In this document: positions 1-8,770 of the stretch, piece after piece
How the letters are laid out: each line of letters opens with the position of its first letter
How positions within the stretch are numbered: position 1 is the first letter of the stretch
Source: Actinomycetota bacterium
GTDB lineage: Bacteria > Actinomycetota > Thermoleophilia > Gaiellales > F1-60-MAGs149
Reading direction: 5' to 3'
DNA: 64,000 nucleotides
Assembly (NCBI GenBank): GCA_026392355.1
Contig: JAPLCF010000029.1
Span: 162,617-226,616, forward strand
Notes under the pieces: generated by a model
The model's database searches: none
What the model saw: the letters and a program-made list of their open reading frames with translations, nothing else
What the model was told of the DNA's origin: nothing
Position numbers and translations under genes: made by a program

Positions 1-943
1 CGAGCAGCTGGGCCTGCACGAGATCGAAGCCCGCGACGACCTCCGTCACCGGGTGCTCGACCTGGAGGCGCGTGTTCATCTCCATGAAGTAGAACGACTG
101 ATCGTCGCCGACGAGGAACTCGATCGTGCCGGCGCCGGAGTACTTCAGCGACTCGACAGCATCGTGGGCGGCGGTCATCATCTGCTCGCGCGTGGCGGCC
201 GACAAAAACGGCGACGGCGATTCCTCGATCAGCTTCTGATGGCGACGCTGGATCGAGCACTCGCGCTCGCCGAGGATGATGCCCCCACCCCGCCCGTCGC
301 CCATCACCTGGATCTCGACGTGATGCGCGTCGATGACGGCCTTCTCGAGGTACATGCCTGCGTCACCAAAGGCGGCGTCGGCCTCGGCACTGGCCGCGAG
401 AAACAGATCGCGCACCTGGCCAGGCTCGTGCACGAGTCGCATGCCCTTGCCGCCACCACCGGCCGCGGCCTTGAGCAGCACCGGGTAGCCGGCCTCCTTG
501 GCAACCTCGGCGGCCTCGTCCGGGCCAGACAGGCGGCCGCCGGAGCCGGGCACGAGCGGCAGTCCCGCGTTGCGCATCGTGTCCTTGGCGACGGCCTTGT
601 CGCCCATCGTCTCGATCACCTCTGCCGAGGGTCCGATCCAAATCAGGTCGTGCTCCGCGCAGGCGCGTACGAGCTCGGTGCTCTCGGACAGAAAGCCATA
701 GCCGGGATGGATCGAATCGCAGCCCGTGCTGAGTGCCGCCGAGACGAGACGGTCGACGCGCAGGTACGACTCCGACGCCTGCGGCGGTCCGATCTGCACG
801 GCGTGATCGGCCATGCGCACGTGCATGGCGTCCTTGTCCGCGGTCGAGTGCACCGCCACGGCCTCGATGCCGAGCTCGTGACAGGCGCGGATGATCCGAA
901 CGGCGATCTCGCCCCGGTTCGCGACGAGGCAGCGACGCAGCAT
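1..943 (-). CDS. accC: Biotin carboxylase, ACC-type (3' end outside window)
   Basis: ATP-dependent carboxylation of biotin on a carrier protein, the first half-reaction of acetyl-CoA carboxylase and related enzymes in the cytoplasm. About 314 N-terminal residues are visible: the start VANRGEIAVRI, the ATP-grasp glycine loop KAAAGGGGKGMR, the segment ECSIQRRHQK, and MNTRLQVEHPVTE close to the window edge. These are standard biotin carboxylase motifs. The ATG overlaps the TAA of the upstream carrier fusion gene by one base (TAATG), so the two are probably translationally coupled and work as a pair. The C-terminal part lies beyond position 1. Confidence 0.95.
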   Translation of the reverse strand, partial: MLRRCLVANRGEIAVRIIRACHELGIEAVAVHSTADKDAMHVRMADHAVQIGPPQASESYLRVDRLVSAALSTGCDSIHPGYGFLSESTELVRACAEHDLIWIGPSAEVIETMGDKAVAKDTMRNAGLPLVPGSGGRLSGPDEAAEVAKEAGYPVLLKAAAGGGGKGMRLVHEPGQVRDLFLAASAEADAAFGDAGMYLEKAVIDAHHVEIQVMGDGRGGGIILGERECSIQRRHQKLIEESPSPFLSAATREQMMTAAHDAVESLKYSGAGTIEFLVGDDQSFYFMEMNTRLQVEHPVTEVVAGFDLVQAQLL

Positions 944-2724
944 TACGCCCCGCTAGGGTCGATCTCGAACAGCGGCTGGCCGAACTCGACGGCCGTCGCG
1001 TCCTCGACGAGGATGCGTGTGATGGTGCCGGCGGTCTCGGCCTTGAACTCGTTGAAGAGCTTCATCGCCTCGAGGATGCAGAGCACCTGGCCGACCTCGA
1101 CGGTGGCGCCTTCCTCGATGAAGGCGGACTCGTCTGGACCAGGCGAGCGGTAGAACGTGCCGACCATGGGGCTCGTGATCTGCTGACCGGTCGAGGCAGC
1201 GGGCGCGGCCTCGGTCGGCGCGGCTGCAGCGGCAGCGGCCACGGGCGCGGCAAAGACCTGCTGGACCGGCGCTTGCTGGCGCAGCGAGATGCGGATGCCG
1301 CCCTCTTCGACTTCGAGCTCGCCGAGCCCCGTCTCCTCGAGGAGATCGACGAGGCCGCGGATACGCTCCTCCTCCTCGTTGGTGACGCCGGTGGCGATCG
1401 CCTGATGACGACCGCGCAGGCGCTCGAGCAGCGGCACCGCGTCGTCGCCGAACAGCGCGACGAGGCAGAGCTCCTCCTCGGAGGTGGCAAGTTCGCCGAC
1501 CTCGGCGCGAGCCGAGGCGATGTCGGCAGGGATAGGAATCGAGGAAGCGCCGCCGTTGCCGGTCTCGGCCAGCGCCACGACGTCGGGGTTCATGGGGGCC
1601 GGCGGACGGCCCCACTCGCCGCGAATCAGCGCGCGCATCTCGCCGTCGATCGAGTTCCAACGGCGGCCTTCGAGCACGTGGTCGATCGCCTGCCGGGCAA
1701 TCACGTCGCCGAGCGGCGAGGCGGCTGGCGGCGTGCCGAGATCTTCACGCACGCGCTGGACCTCGTCGAGCACCTCGGCCAGGCGGTCGCTTGCGTCGAT
1801 GGCCTCGAGGCGGCGCTCAACGCCGGCGACGAGCCCGGCGGGCACGCCCTTGAGGGCGGCCTGCAACGACACGTGCGCCGACAGCGGCGGCGGCAGCGTG
1901 GTGTCGGCGAAGAGCGCGCGGTCGAGCATCTCGGCGACCTGCCAGAGCACGCCCTGGTTGAGGCCCGATTCGAGGCCAAGGCCGTCGATCGTCTGGCAGA
2001 GCAGCTCAGAGCTCGTGCGATGGCCGGAAACGGCGAGCGGATAGGAGGCGACGGAAATCGGGTCGGCACCGGCGCGAGCAGCCTCAATCGCAACGGCGAG
2101 CGACGTACCGCCCGGGCCCTGCGGGTACAGACCGACGGGGATGCCGGCGGCGTCCCGCAACTTGGTGATCAGCGCACCCGTCTTGGACGGATCGAGCGCA
2201 CCTGCGGGATCAAGCAGCAGCAGGCGATCGGCACCGAGGGCGGCCAGCTCGGGCGCACGGGCGAGCATGCGCGCCTCGCCCTCCGGGTGCTCGTCGTAGA
2301 CAAGGCCGAGATGCAGGCGCGCGCCGGTCTCGCGCACGGCCTCGACGGGACCCGCGAGATCCTCGGGGTCGTTCATCGGATCGTGCATGCGGAAGACCGC
2401 GATGCCCGACTCGGCGGCGCTATCGACGAAGCGGCGAATCAGGTCCTGCTCGACCGGCTGCGTGCCGACGAGGAACCGGCCGCGCAGCGCCATGCCGAGC
2501 GGCGTGTGCGTGGCGCGGCGGCGCAGATTGCGGATGCGCTCCCAGGGGCTCTCGACGCCGCGCTGCACCGCGCTGTGGAAGCAGCCACCGCCGGTCACCT
2601 CAAGCACGTGGAAGCCCGCGGTATCGAGCAGCTCGCAGACCTCAAACTGGAGCGAGGCGGGCACACGGCCGGCGATCGGCTCCTGCGCGAGAATGCGCAG
2701 CGTGGTGTCAACGAGACGTGCCAT
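943..2724 (-). CDS. Degenerate carboxyltransferase domain fused to AccB biotin carrier
   Basis: 593 aa. Residues 1-300 read as the TIM-barrel carboxyltransferase of pyruvate carboxylase/oxaloacetate decarboxylase: DTTLR near the N-terminus, PWERIRNLR at 60-68, a THTPLGMALRG segment, and FRMHDPMND at 111-119. The metal and catalytic positions are gone: family RDAHQ reads RILAQ (10-14), the carbamylated-lysine motif KDMAG reads LDPAG (171-175), and HTHDTSG reads YPQGPGG (200-206). Residues about 450-593 look like a complete AccB: an N-terminal LLEETGLGELEVEEGG segment, an Ala/Pro linker, and a biotinyl domain with EAMKLFNE, biotin lysine K555. It directly precedes accC. The protein probably supplies the biotin carrier for acetyl-CoA carboxylase while the barrel is non-catalytic; what the barrel now does is unknown. 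Confidence 0.85.
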   Translation of the reverse strand: MARLVDTTLRILAQEPIAGRVPASLQFEVCELLDTAGFHVLEVTGGGCFHSAVQRGVESPWERIRNLRRRATHTPLGMALRGRFLVGTQPVEQDLIRRFVDSAAESGIAVFRMHDPMNDPEDLAGPVEAVRETGARLHLGLVYDEHPEGEARMLARAPELAALGADRLLLLDPAGALDPSKTGALITKLRDAAGIPVGLYPQGPGGTSLAVAIEAARAGADPISVASYPLAVSGHRTSSELLCQTIDGLGLESGLNQGVLWQVAEMLDRALFADTTLPPPLSAHVSLQAALKGVPAGLVAGVERRLEAIDASDRLAEVLDEVQRVREDLGTPPAASPLGDVIARQAIDHVLEGRRWNSIDGEMRALIRGEWGRPPAPMNPDVVALAETGNGGASSIPIPADIASARAEVGELATSEEELCLVALFGDDAVPLLERLRGRHQAIATGVTNEEEERIRGLVDLLEETGLGELEVEEGGIRISLRQQAPVQQVFAAPVAAAAAAAPTEAAPAASTGQQITSPMVGTFYRSPGPDESAFIEEGATVEVGQVLCILEAMKLFNEFKAETAGTITRILVEDATAVEFGQPLFEIDPSGA

Positions 2725-2830
2725 CAGGTCAAGAGGTTAGCGGCCGGACAACCCGGAGCGCGCAGGGCGCGCTCCGCGGCGGGCGGGCAGCGGGAACGAG
2801 TATCGGCAGCGAGAGGTTGCTCGAGCGCAG

Positions 2831-2927
2831 ATGCTCCAAAGGGGTCAGACCCTTTTGGAGCATGATCGGCGCCGTACTGCCTTCAACGGCTCGCATGCAC
2901 CAAAAGGGTCTGACCCCTTTGGAGCAT
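2831..2927. repeat. Inverted pair of GGGTCAGACCC-core palindromes
   Basis: Two about 32-base units, 2831-2863 and 2896-2927, are near-perfect reverse complements of one another, and each is itself palindromic around GGGTCAGACCC. They lie between efp and the carboxyltransferase-AccB gene, both on the minus strand. The arrangement could fold into one large hairpin or two small ones. The same core with different flanks recurs in the gaps at 20.4 and 33.6 kb. The rest of the 253-base gap holds nothing I can identify. Confidence 0.85.
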
Positions 2928-2977
2928 CCACACCTGGTCGACGACGAACCCCGCAACGCACGCCCGCAGGCGGAGCG

Positions 2978-3544
2978 CTAGGCGCGCGAGATGTACTTGG
3001 CCTCGCGCGTGTCGACACGGATGCGGTCGCCCTCGTTCACGAACAGCGGCACCTGCACGACTGCGCCGGTCTCAAGCGTGGCGGGCTTCATCACGTTCGA
3101 CACGGTGTCGCCCTTGACGCCGGGCTCAGTCGCGGTGACGGACAGCTCGACCGAAGCGGGCAGCTGCAGCGAGGCAGGGTTGTCGTCAACGCTGAGGAGC
3201 TGGACGGTGTCGCCCTCCTTGAGCCAACGGAGGTCTTCCTCGCACATCGAACGCTTCAGCGCGACCTGCTCGTACGTCTCCGTGTTCATCATCACGACGT
3301 CGGTACCGTCGTCGTAGAGGAACTGCATGTCGGCGACGCTCGTGAGCACGCGCGGGAACTTCTCACCGGCGCGGAACGTGCGATCAACGACCGAGCCGTT
3401 GTCGAAGTTCTTCAACTTCGTGCGCACGAATGCTCCACCCTTACCGGGCTTGACGTGCTGAAACTCGACGATGCGATACGTCGTGCCGTCGACATCGATG
3501 TGCATGCCGTTCTTGAACTGATTGGTAGAGACCATTTCCGCCAT
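2978..3544 (-). CDS. efp: Elongation factor P
   Basis: Relieves ribosome stalling at polyproline stretches by binding between the P and E sites. The 188-aa length and three-domain layout fit EF-P. The N-terminal KOW-like domain carries the loop PGKGGAFVRTKLKN, whose lysine (in PGKGG) is the tip that is modified in many EF-Ps. The C-terminal OB fold ends VNEGDRIRVDTREAKYISRA. A second in-frame ATG at 3535 would give the more typical start MVSTNQFKNG; I keep 3544 but 3535 is equally plausible. It lies 34 bases after the M24 peptidase gene, in a peptidase-efp-accB-accC order common in bacteria. Confidence 0.97.
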   Translation of the reverse strand: MAEMVSTNQFKNGMHIDVDGTTYRIVEFQHVKPGKGGAFVRTKLKNFDNGSVVDRTFRAGEKFPRVLTSVADMQFLYDDGTDVVMMNTETYEQVALKRSMCEEDLRWLKEGDTVQLLSVDDNPASLQLPASVELSVTATEPGVKGDTVSNVMKPATLETGAVVQVPLFVNEGDRIRVDTREAKYISRA

Positions 3545-3578
3545 GCCCGCAGGGTACCGGGCTGGCGGACGGGCTGCG

Positions 3579-4673
3579 CTACCCGGTGGTCTCGACCAGG
3601 TCCTTGGTGAACCCGGTCAGGATCTCGTGGCCGGACTCCGTCACGACGACCTGGTCTTCGATGCGGATGCCCCACTTGCCCGGGCGGTAGATGCCGGGCT
3701 CGACGGTGACGATCATGCCCGGGGCGAGGATGTCCTCGGAGCCCTTGCGCAGCGTCGGTGCCTCGTGGATGTCGAGGCCGGTGCCATGCCCGAGGCCATG
3801 GCCGAATAGTTCACCACAGCCGGCGTCGGCGATGACCTCGCGGGCCGTCGCATCACACATCCCACCGATGACGCCCGGACGCACCGAACCGAGACCGGCG
3901 AGCTGGGCGTCGAGCACGAGCTGGTAGTCGGCGGCCGCCTCGGGCGCGGGTGCGCCACCGGCGGAGAAGGTACGGGTGCAGTCGGAGCAGTAGCCGCTCT
4001 CGCCGCGCGCACCGATGTCGACCGTCACAAGGTCGCCGCGCGCGATCACCGTCGGACCGGGATCGGCGTGCGGGCGCGCGCCGTTGCGGCCGGCGGCGAC
4101 GATCGACTCGAACGACAGTGCCGGAAAGCCCGCCTCGCGAATCGTGCGCTCGATCTGCCACGCCACGTCGGCCTCGGTGCGCCCCACCAGCGTGCCGTTA
4201 GCGATGTCGGTGTAGACGACCTCGAGGATGTCGGCCGCGTGGCGCGAGGCCGCGATCTCGATATCGCTCTTGACGATGCGCAGCTCCTCGATCACACCGT
4301 CGGCGAGCACGAGCTCGACGCCCGGTGGCGTCATCCCGCGCAGGCGGTCGGCCAGCGCGTACGGCAGCGCGCCCTCAAAGCCGACGCTGATGCACCCGGG
4401 CGCGTGCTCGTGCAGCGCCTCGACGGTCATGCCGGCGATGTCGCGCTCGAGAATCACGACGTCAAGCAGCGCGCGCAGGGGCTCCACGCCGTCGGCGTAG
4501 CGGAAGTCGGTGATGAACACCGCGCGATCCTTCGACAGGACGACGATGCCGTTGCTGCCGGTGTAGCCCGTCAGGTAGCGCACGTTGACGAGATTGGTGA
4601 CCATCAGCGCGTCGACGCCGGCGCCGCCGAGTGCGGCAATGGCGCGGTCGATGCGGGCGCGCTGCTCAGACAC
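3579..4673 (-). CDS. M24-family Xaa-Pro peptidase
   Basis: Dimetal aminopeptidase/dipeptidase of the pita-bread fold, likely cleaving Xaa-Pro bonds. 364 aa: a creatinase-like N-terminal domain (VRYLTGYTGSNG at about 28-39), then the catalytic domain with the metal ligands in VDIGARGESGYCSDCTRTF (two Asp), GHGLGHGTGLDIHE (His), VTVEPGIY (Glu) and GIRIEDQVVVT (Glu). All five ligands are present. The start is GTG; the first 8 bases overlap the 3' end of aroQ, indicating co-translation. PepP and PepQ cannot be told apart from sequence alone. Confidence 0.92.
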   Translation of the reverse strand: MSEQRARIDRAIAALGGAGVDALMVTNLVNVRYLTGYTGSNGIVVLSKDRAVFITDFRYADGVEPLRALLDVVILERDIAGMTVEALHEHAPGCISVGFEGALPYALADRLRGMTPPGVELVLADGVIEELRIVKSDIEIAASRHAADILEVVYTDIANGTLVGRTEADVAWQIERTIREAGFPALSFESIVAAGRNGARPHADPGPTVIARGDLVTVDIGARGESGYCSDCTRTFSAGGAPAPEAAADYQLVLDAQLAGLGSVRPGVIGGMCDATAREVIADAGCGELFGHGLGHGTGLDIHEAPTLRKGSEDILAPGMIVTVEPGIYRPGKWGIRIEDQVVVTESGHEILTGFTKDLVETTG

Positions 4674-5100
4674 TGGCGATGGCCTCGTGCAGCCAGTCCA
4701 GTGCCTCCCGGTACCCGTCGGGCCCCTTGCCGCTGATGCGGTGGTCCATCACGTCTGCGATCACCGAATGGCGCCGCCACTCCTCGCGCTGCATGATGTC
4801 GGAGAGATGCACCTCGACCTTGGGCGCGGTGAAGATCTCGAGCGCGTCGCGAATGGCGTATGAGTAGTGCGTCCACGCGCCGGGGTTGATGATCAGCCCG
4901 TTGGCCCAGCCCCGGCACTCGTGGATGTGGTCGATCAGCACGCCCTCATGGTTCGTCTGAAAGCACCGCGCGGTCATGCTGCGCTCGCCGGCCCAGGCAT
5001 AGACCTGGCTCTCGAGCTCGCTGAGCGTGAGCGTGCCGTACTGCGCAGGGTCGCGCTGGCCCAGCATGTTGAGGTTGACGCCGTTGAAGACCGCGATCAT
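4666..5100 (-). CDS. aroQ: 3-dehydroquinate dehydratase, type II
   Basis: Dehydrates 3-dehydroquinate to 3-dehydroshikimate, step three of the shikimate pathway. At 144 aa it has the usual type II length. Visible signatures: NGVNLNMLGQRDPAQYG (N-terminal loop with the catalytic Tyr), INPGAWTHYSYAIRDAL (substrate-binding Asn plus the central helix), and EVHLSDIMQREEWRRHS (His, Arg). The remaining shikimate genes lie upstream on the same strand, separated by two secreted-protein genes. The 3' end overlaps the M24 peptidase start. Confidence 0.96.
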   Translation of the reverse strand: MIAVFNGVNLNMLGQRDPAQYGTLTLSELESQVYAWAGERSMTARCFQTNHEGVLIDHIHECRGWANGLIINPGAWTHYSYAIRDALEIFTAPKVEVHLSDIMQREEWRRHSVIADVMDHRISGKGPDGYREALDWLHEAIASV

Positions 5101-5124
5101 GCCCGCAGTCTAGGCGCGGGCTGC

Positions 5125-6069
5125 TCAGCCTGCTCTGGGCGGACCCCAGTTGATCGACAGCTCCGGTTCCGGCGATCGGGTAACGCGCGTCAAACCGGAG
5201 CCGTCGGGCCGGATGCGGTACACGTCGTAGTTGCCGTCGGGATTCGCAGCGAAGGCGATCCAGGCGCCGTCGGGTGACCACGCGGGTGTCACCGCCCCGC
5301 GCATCACCGGGAAGATGCCGCCCGGCTCGAAGCGCGGCGTGTCCGCTGGGTAGTGCGTGATTTGGTGGCCGCCCGAGCCGTCGGCGTTCAGCACCACGAG
5401 CTGCCCGACCCCGTCAATCACCGTCTGGGTGACGATGCGCCGGCCGTCGGGCGACCAGCCGCGGCTCTCGCGGTTGTCGAGTCCGTGCGTCAGGCGCGTC
5501 CCCGTGCCGCCGGCAGACGGCATGACCCAGAGATCCTGCTGCGTGGCCGGATCCTGCACGTCCTCGTCCGTCGCGTAGAGGAGCAGGGTCCCGTCGGGCG
5601 AGTACTTCGGGCCCACGTGCTGCACCGGCGGATCAGTGAACGTCAGCTGGCGCACGTCGGTGCCGTCGGCGGCCATCGTGTAGATCTCGTAGTTCCCATC
5701 GGCATCGCTGGTGAATGCGATCCGCGTGCCGTCGGGCGACCAACTGGGCACGAGGCTCCAGTCGCTACCGCGGTTGAGTACCGTGACGGCGCCGTGGCCA
5801 AGGTGCGCGACATTGATCGACGAGCGCTTCGGGTCCACCTGCGAGTACACGACTCGCGTGCCGTCGGGCGACAGCGCGCTGTGCGCCTGCACGCCGGCAC
5901 CGAAGGTGATCTGCTCGACGTGCGAGCCGTCTGGCGCCATCGCGAAGACGTGCCCGGTCCCCTCGCCGAGGTAGCGACTGAAGGTGATGGTCGACGCTGC
6001 CGGCACCCCGCCGACCGCCGCCGCGAGGGCGCTGCCGACCAGGACCGCGACCAGCGCCACGGCCGCCAC
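5125..6069 (-). CDS. Secreted TolB-like beta-propeller protein
   Basis: 314 aa with an N-terminal export signal (hydrophobic segment from residue 4, likely cleavage near AVGGVPAAS) followed by PD40-type repeats: SPDGTRVVYS, SPDGTRIAFTSDADGNYEI, SPDGTLLLYAT, SPDGRRIVTQT and SPDGAWIAFAANPDGNYDV. About six propeller blades fit the length. Such folds bind proteins or glycans; no enzymatic motif is visible. Start is GTG, 14 bases after the upstream amidohydrolase, so the two probably share a transcript. The pair interrupts what is otherwise a run of shikimate genes. Confidence 0.85.
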   Translation of the reverse strand: MAAVALVAVLVGSALAAAVGGVPAASTITFSRYLGEGTGHVFAMAPDGSHVEQITFGAGVQAHSALSPDGTRVVYSQVDPKRSSINVAHLGHGAVTVLNRGSDWSLVPSWSPDGTRIAFTSDADGNYEIYTMAADGTDVRQLTFTDPPVQHVGPKYSPDGTLLLYATDEDVQDPATQQDLWVMPSAGGTGTRLTHGLDNRESRGWSPDGRRIVTQTVIDGVGQLVVLNADGSGGHQITHYPADTPRFEPGGIFPVMRGAVTPAWSPDGAWIAFAANPDGNYDVYRIRPDGSGLTRVTRSPEPELSINWGPPRAG

Positions 6070-6083
6070 ACACCCTGCGGGCG

Positions 6084-7187
6084 TCAGCCGATCACCCCTG
6101 GGGCCGGGATGCTGCTCGGCCGGTAGAGCGCCGAGACGTCGCCCTGCAAGCGCGGGCTATGCGGATCGAGCGTCCGCACCCCGCTGCCCGGGCGGAAGTC
6201 GATCCGGCGCAGATCGGTACGCAGCGTCGCCAGGCCGCGCGACAGCTCGAAGAAGTACACGCGGTGGGTGAGATCGGCGAGCGTGCGGAAGTCCGTCTCG
6301 TCGGTCTCCCCGACCTCGTCCCCGGGAGCGCCGATGGGGTCGGAGACGTTGCGCGCGACCGACATCAGGGCGGCCTGCGCCTCCAGCTTGTTGGCCGGAC
6401 GGGTCTTGCTCAAGAACGCGCTGTAGAACGACGCGCGGATGAAGCGGTCGCGGGTGGTGGTGTTGCCCGGCAGGGGGTCGTTGCGGGTCGCGTTCGAGAA
6501 GTCGTACGGCGCCAACAAGGCCAGCGCGTCGTCGAGCACCGTGTTCGTCGTCACCCGGTACCGGCGCCCGTGGTGGACCACCAACTCGCCGCCGAGGTAC
6601 TCGATCACCGCCGAGTCGCCGAACCGGTCCTCGATGCTCAGCGAGAGCCGGATCGTGTGGCCGTCCAGGACCACCTCCACGGGCTGGATGCGCGACATCA
6701 GACGGATCGCCTGGTTCACGGTCGCCGCGTTGTCCAGGACGTACTGGACCCACAGACCGACCTGCAGGCCTTGGCGGGTCGTGTCGCGCGCGCCATAGTC
6801 CTGCGCGTAGAGCCAGAGCCCGTGTGCCGCCAGTCCCCGCTCGTTCATGCCGTCCGACACCGCGGTGTCGTAGTTGCCCACGACCACGCTGCCGTAGCGC
6901 GCGGTCCACACGGCCGGGTTCCCCGCCACGACGCGCTTGCCGGCGAACGACGCCCCCGACTTCCGCACACCGCGCGGCATCACGTGCAGCTTCGCCTGCG
7001 ACGAGCCCCACCAGTCCATCGAGCGCGACGCCATCACGGCGACGTCGTTGTCGTTCCACAGGATCCGCGTGCAGGCGCCCGCGGAGGGAACCGCGGCGAC
7101 TGCGGCGAGCACGGCGGTGAGGACGATCAGCGCGCGGACGCCAGGACGGGCCAGCCGAGCGCGATGCGTGATGGTCGAGCGGGTCAT
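6084..7187 (-). CDS. Secreted choloylglycine hydrolase-family (Ntn) amidase
   Basis: Linear C-N amide hydrolase of the penicillin V acylase/bile-salt hydrolase family. I place the start at 7187 because GAGGAG precedes it by about 6 bases, and the product then begins MTRSTITHR with a clean signal peptide. Cleavage at SAGA^CTRILW would expose the catalytic N-terminal Cys. Other family residues are visible: Arg and Asp in SRSMDW, Asn in GMNERGL, Asn in TTNTVLDD, Arg in TRDRFIR. About 367 aa. The substrate (an acyl-homoserine lactone, a penicillin-like amide or other) cannot be decided from sequence. Confidence 0.88.
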   Translation of the reverse strand: MTRSTITHRARLARPGVRALIVLTAVLAAVAAVPSAGACTRILWNDNDVAVMASRSMDWWGSSQAKLHVMPRGVRKSGASFAGKRVVAGNPAVWTARYGSVVVGNYDTAVSDGMNERGLAAHGLWLYAQDYGARDTTRQGLQVGLWVQYVLDNAATVNQAIRLMSRIQPVEVVLDGHTIRLSLSIEDRFGDSAVIEYLGGELVVHHGRRYRVTTNTVLDDALALLAPYDFSNATRNDPLPGNTTTRDRFIRASFYSAFLSKTRPANKLEAQAALMSVARNVSDPIGAPGDEVGETDETDFRTLADLTHRVYFFELSRGLATLRTDLRRIDFRPGSGVRTLDPHSPRLQGDVSALYRPSSIPAPGVIG

Positions 7188-7288
7188 GTCGGTCTCCTCG
7201 GGGCGGTTAGCGGGTACGGCGGATGCGACGAGGCGACGCCCGCCGCGTAGCGGGAATTCTAGGGCGAGCACCCGCGGCGCGCTTGCGC

Positions 7289-8770
7289 TTAGCGGCAGGC
7301 GGCGGCGACAGCCGCAGCCACGGCGTCGTCGTCAAGCTCGACGCCCCACACCGGCCGACCGGGTGCCTCGAGCAGGACAAAGCGCGTGCGGCCGGCCACG
7401 CGCTTCTTGTCGGAGCACATCGCGGCGAGTACGGCCTCGGGAGCGACATCTTCGGCCACGGTCGGTAGCCCCTGACGCGTGAGCGCGCCGAGCACCTCGT
7501 CGGCGATCGCCACGTCAAGCCCGGCGTGCTCGACCGACAGCTGCAGCGCAGCGACAAGACCAATCGCAATCGCTTCGCCGTGCAGGTAGCGGCCACCGGC
7601 AGCGTGCTCGACGCCGTGGCCGATGGTGTGGCCGAGATTAAGGATTGCGCGCACGCCCTGCTCGGTGGGGTCGGCGGCGACCACGCGATGCTTGAGCGCG
7701 GCGCAGCGGCGCACGAGCGTCCAGCGTTCGTCGTCGGTGCCGCGCGTCGTGGGCCACTCGCGCACGAGCTCCCAGAGGGGGCCGCCGGCCAGCAGGCCGG
7801 TCTTGAGCGCCTCGGCGAAGCCGGCACGCCATTCGCGGTCGGTCAAGGTGGTGAGCAGCGACGGGTCGGCCAGCACGGCGACGGGTGGATGAAAGCTCCC
7901 CACGTCGTTCTTGGCGGCGACATCGATACCGGTCTTGCCGCCAATGCCGGCGTCGACCTGGCCGACGAGCGTCGTCGGGCACGAGACCCAGTCGAGGCCG
8001 CGGCGGAAGGTGGCGGCCGCGAAGCCGGTCACGTCGGTGACCGCACCGCCGCCGATGGCGACGACGAGGTCGCGGCGCTCAAGCTCGGCCTCGGCAAACG
8101 CGCGCCAGAGCGCCTCAACATGGGAGACGGTCTTGCACTGCTCGCCGCCGGGCAGCGTGTACACCTCGAGACCCTCGGGAATGCGGTCGGCCACGGGCAG
8201 GTCGACGACCACGAAGGCGCGGCGACCGTCGGCCAGCTCGCCGATGCGCTCGAGTGCACCGGGGCGCACCACGCCGGCATCACGGCAGGCAATCGCGACG
8301 GTCTCGGGATCGGCAGCGGCGTCGACGATCGCGTCGGCGGCCGTGACGTACAGCGTCTGGCGCTGGCTGTGGAGGTCCTCGAAGCGATGAAAGTTAACGG
8401 CCAGCGGGCGCGTCCCGGCGCCACCGTCGGCCTCGACGCGCTGCCACAGCACCTCAGCGGGAGCATCGAGGAACAGCACGCGAGCCTGCTTGCGCACCAG
8501 CGCGCGCGTACCCGGACGCGAGAGGGCACCCCCGCCGGGCGCGATCACGCCGTGCTCGCGGGCCTCGATCAACTCGGTGATCACCTGCTCTTCAAGCTCG
8601 CGGAACTGCTCCTCGCCGTCGTTGAAGAGGTCGGGGATGGAGCGCGATGTGCGGCGCTCGATCTCGCGGTCGACGTCGATGAACGTGGTGCCCTTGAGCA
8701 CGGCGAGCAACTCACCGACGGTGGACTTGCCGGCACCCATGAACCCGACGAGGACGTCGGGCCGACTCAT
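7289..8770 (-). CDS. aroKB: Shikimate kinase-3-dehydroquinate synthase fusion
   Basis: Bifunctional shikimate-pathway enzyme, 493 aa. Residues 1-170 are shikimate kinase: P-loop GFMGAGKST, the Asp in FIDVDREIE, APGGGA, and a lid Arg in GTRPLAVNFHRF. From about residue 190 it is dehydroquinate synthase: GGEQCKT, GGGAVTDVTGFAAATF (NAD site), QVDAGIGGKTGID, NLGHTIGHGVEH and HGEAIAIG (zinc ligands), and SDKKRV. Both halves look catalytically complete. The enzymes catalyse non-consecutive steps (2 and 5), so the fusion may serve co-expression more than channelling. The ATG overlaps the aroC stop (ATGA). Confidence 0.96.
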   Translation of the reverse strand: MSRPDVLVGFMGAGKSTVGELLAVLKGTTFIDVDREIERRTSRSIPDLFNDGEEQFRELEEQVITELIEAREHGVIAPGGGALSRPGTRALVRKQARVLFLDAPAEVLWQRVEADGGAGTRPLAVNFHRFEDLHSQRQTLYVTAADAIVDAAADPETVAIACRDAGVVRPGALERIGELADGRRAFVVVDLPVADRIPEGLEVYTLPGGEQCKTVSHVEALWRAFAEAELERRDLVVAIGGGAVTDVTGFAAATFRRGLDWVSCPTTLVGQVDAGIGGKTGIDVAAKNDVGSFHPPVAVLADPSLLTTLTDREWRAGFAEALKTGLLAGGPLWELVREWPTTRGTDDERWTLVRRCAALKHRVVAADPTEQGVRAILNLGHTIGHGVEHAAGGRYLHGEAIAIGLVAALQLSVEHAGLDVAIADEVLGALTRQGLPTVAEDVAPEAVLAAMCSDKKRVAGRTRFVLLEAPGRPVWGVELDDDAVAAAVAAACR

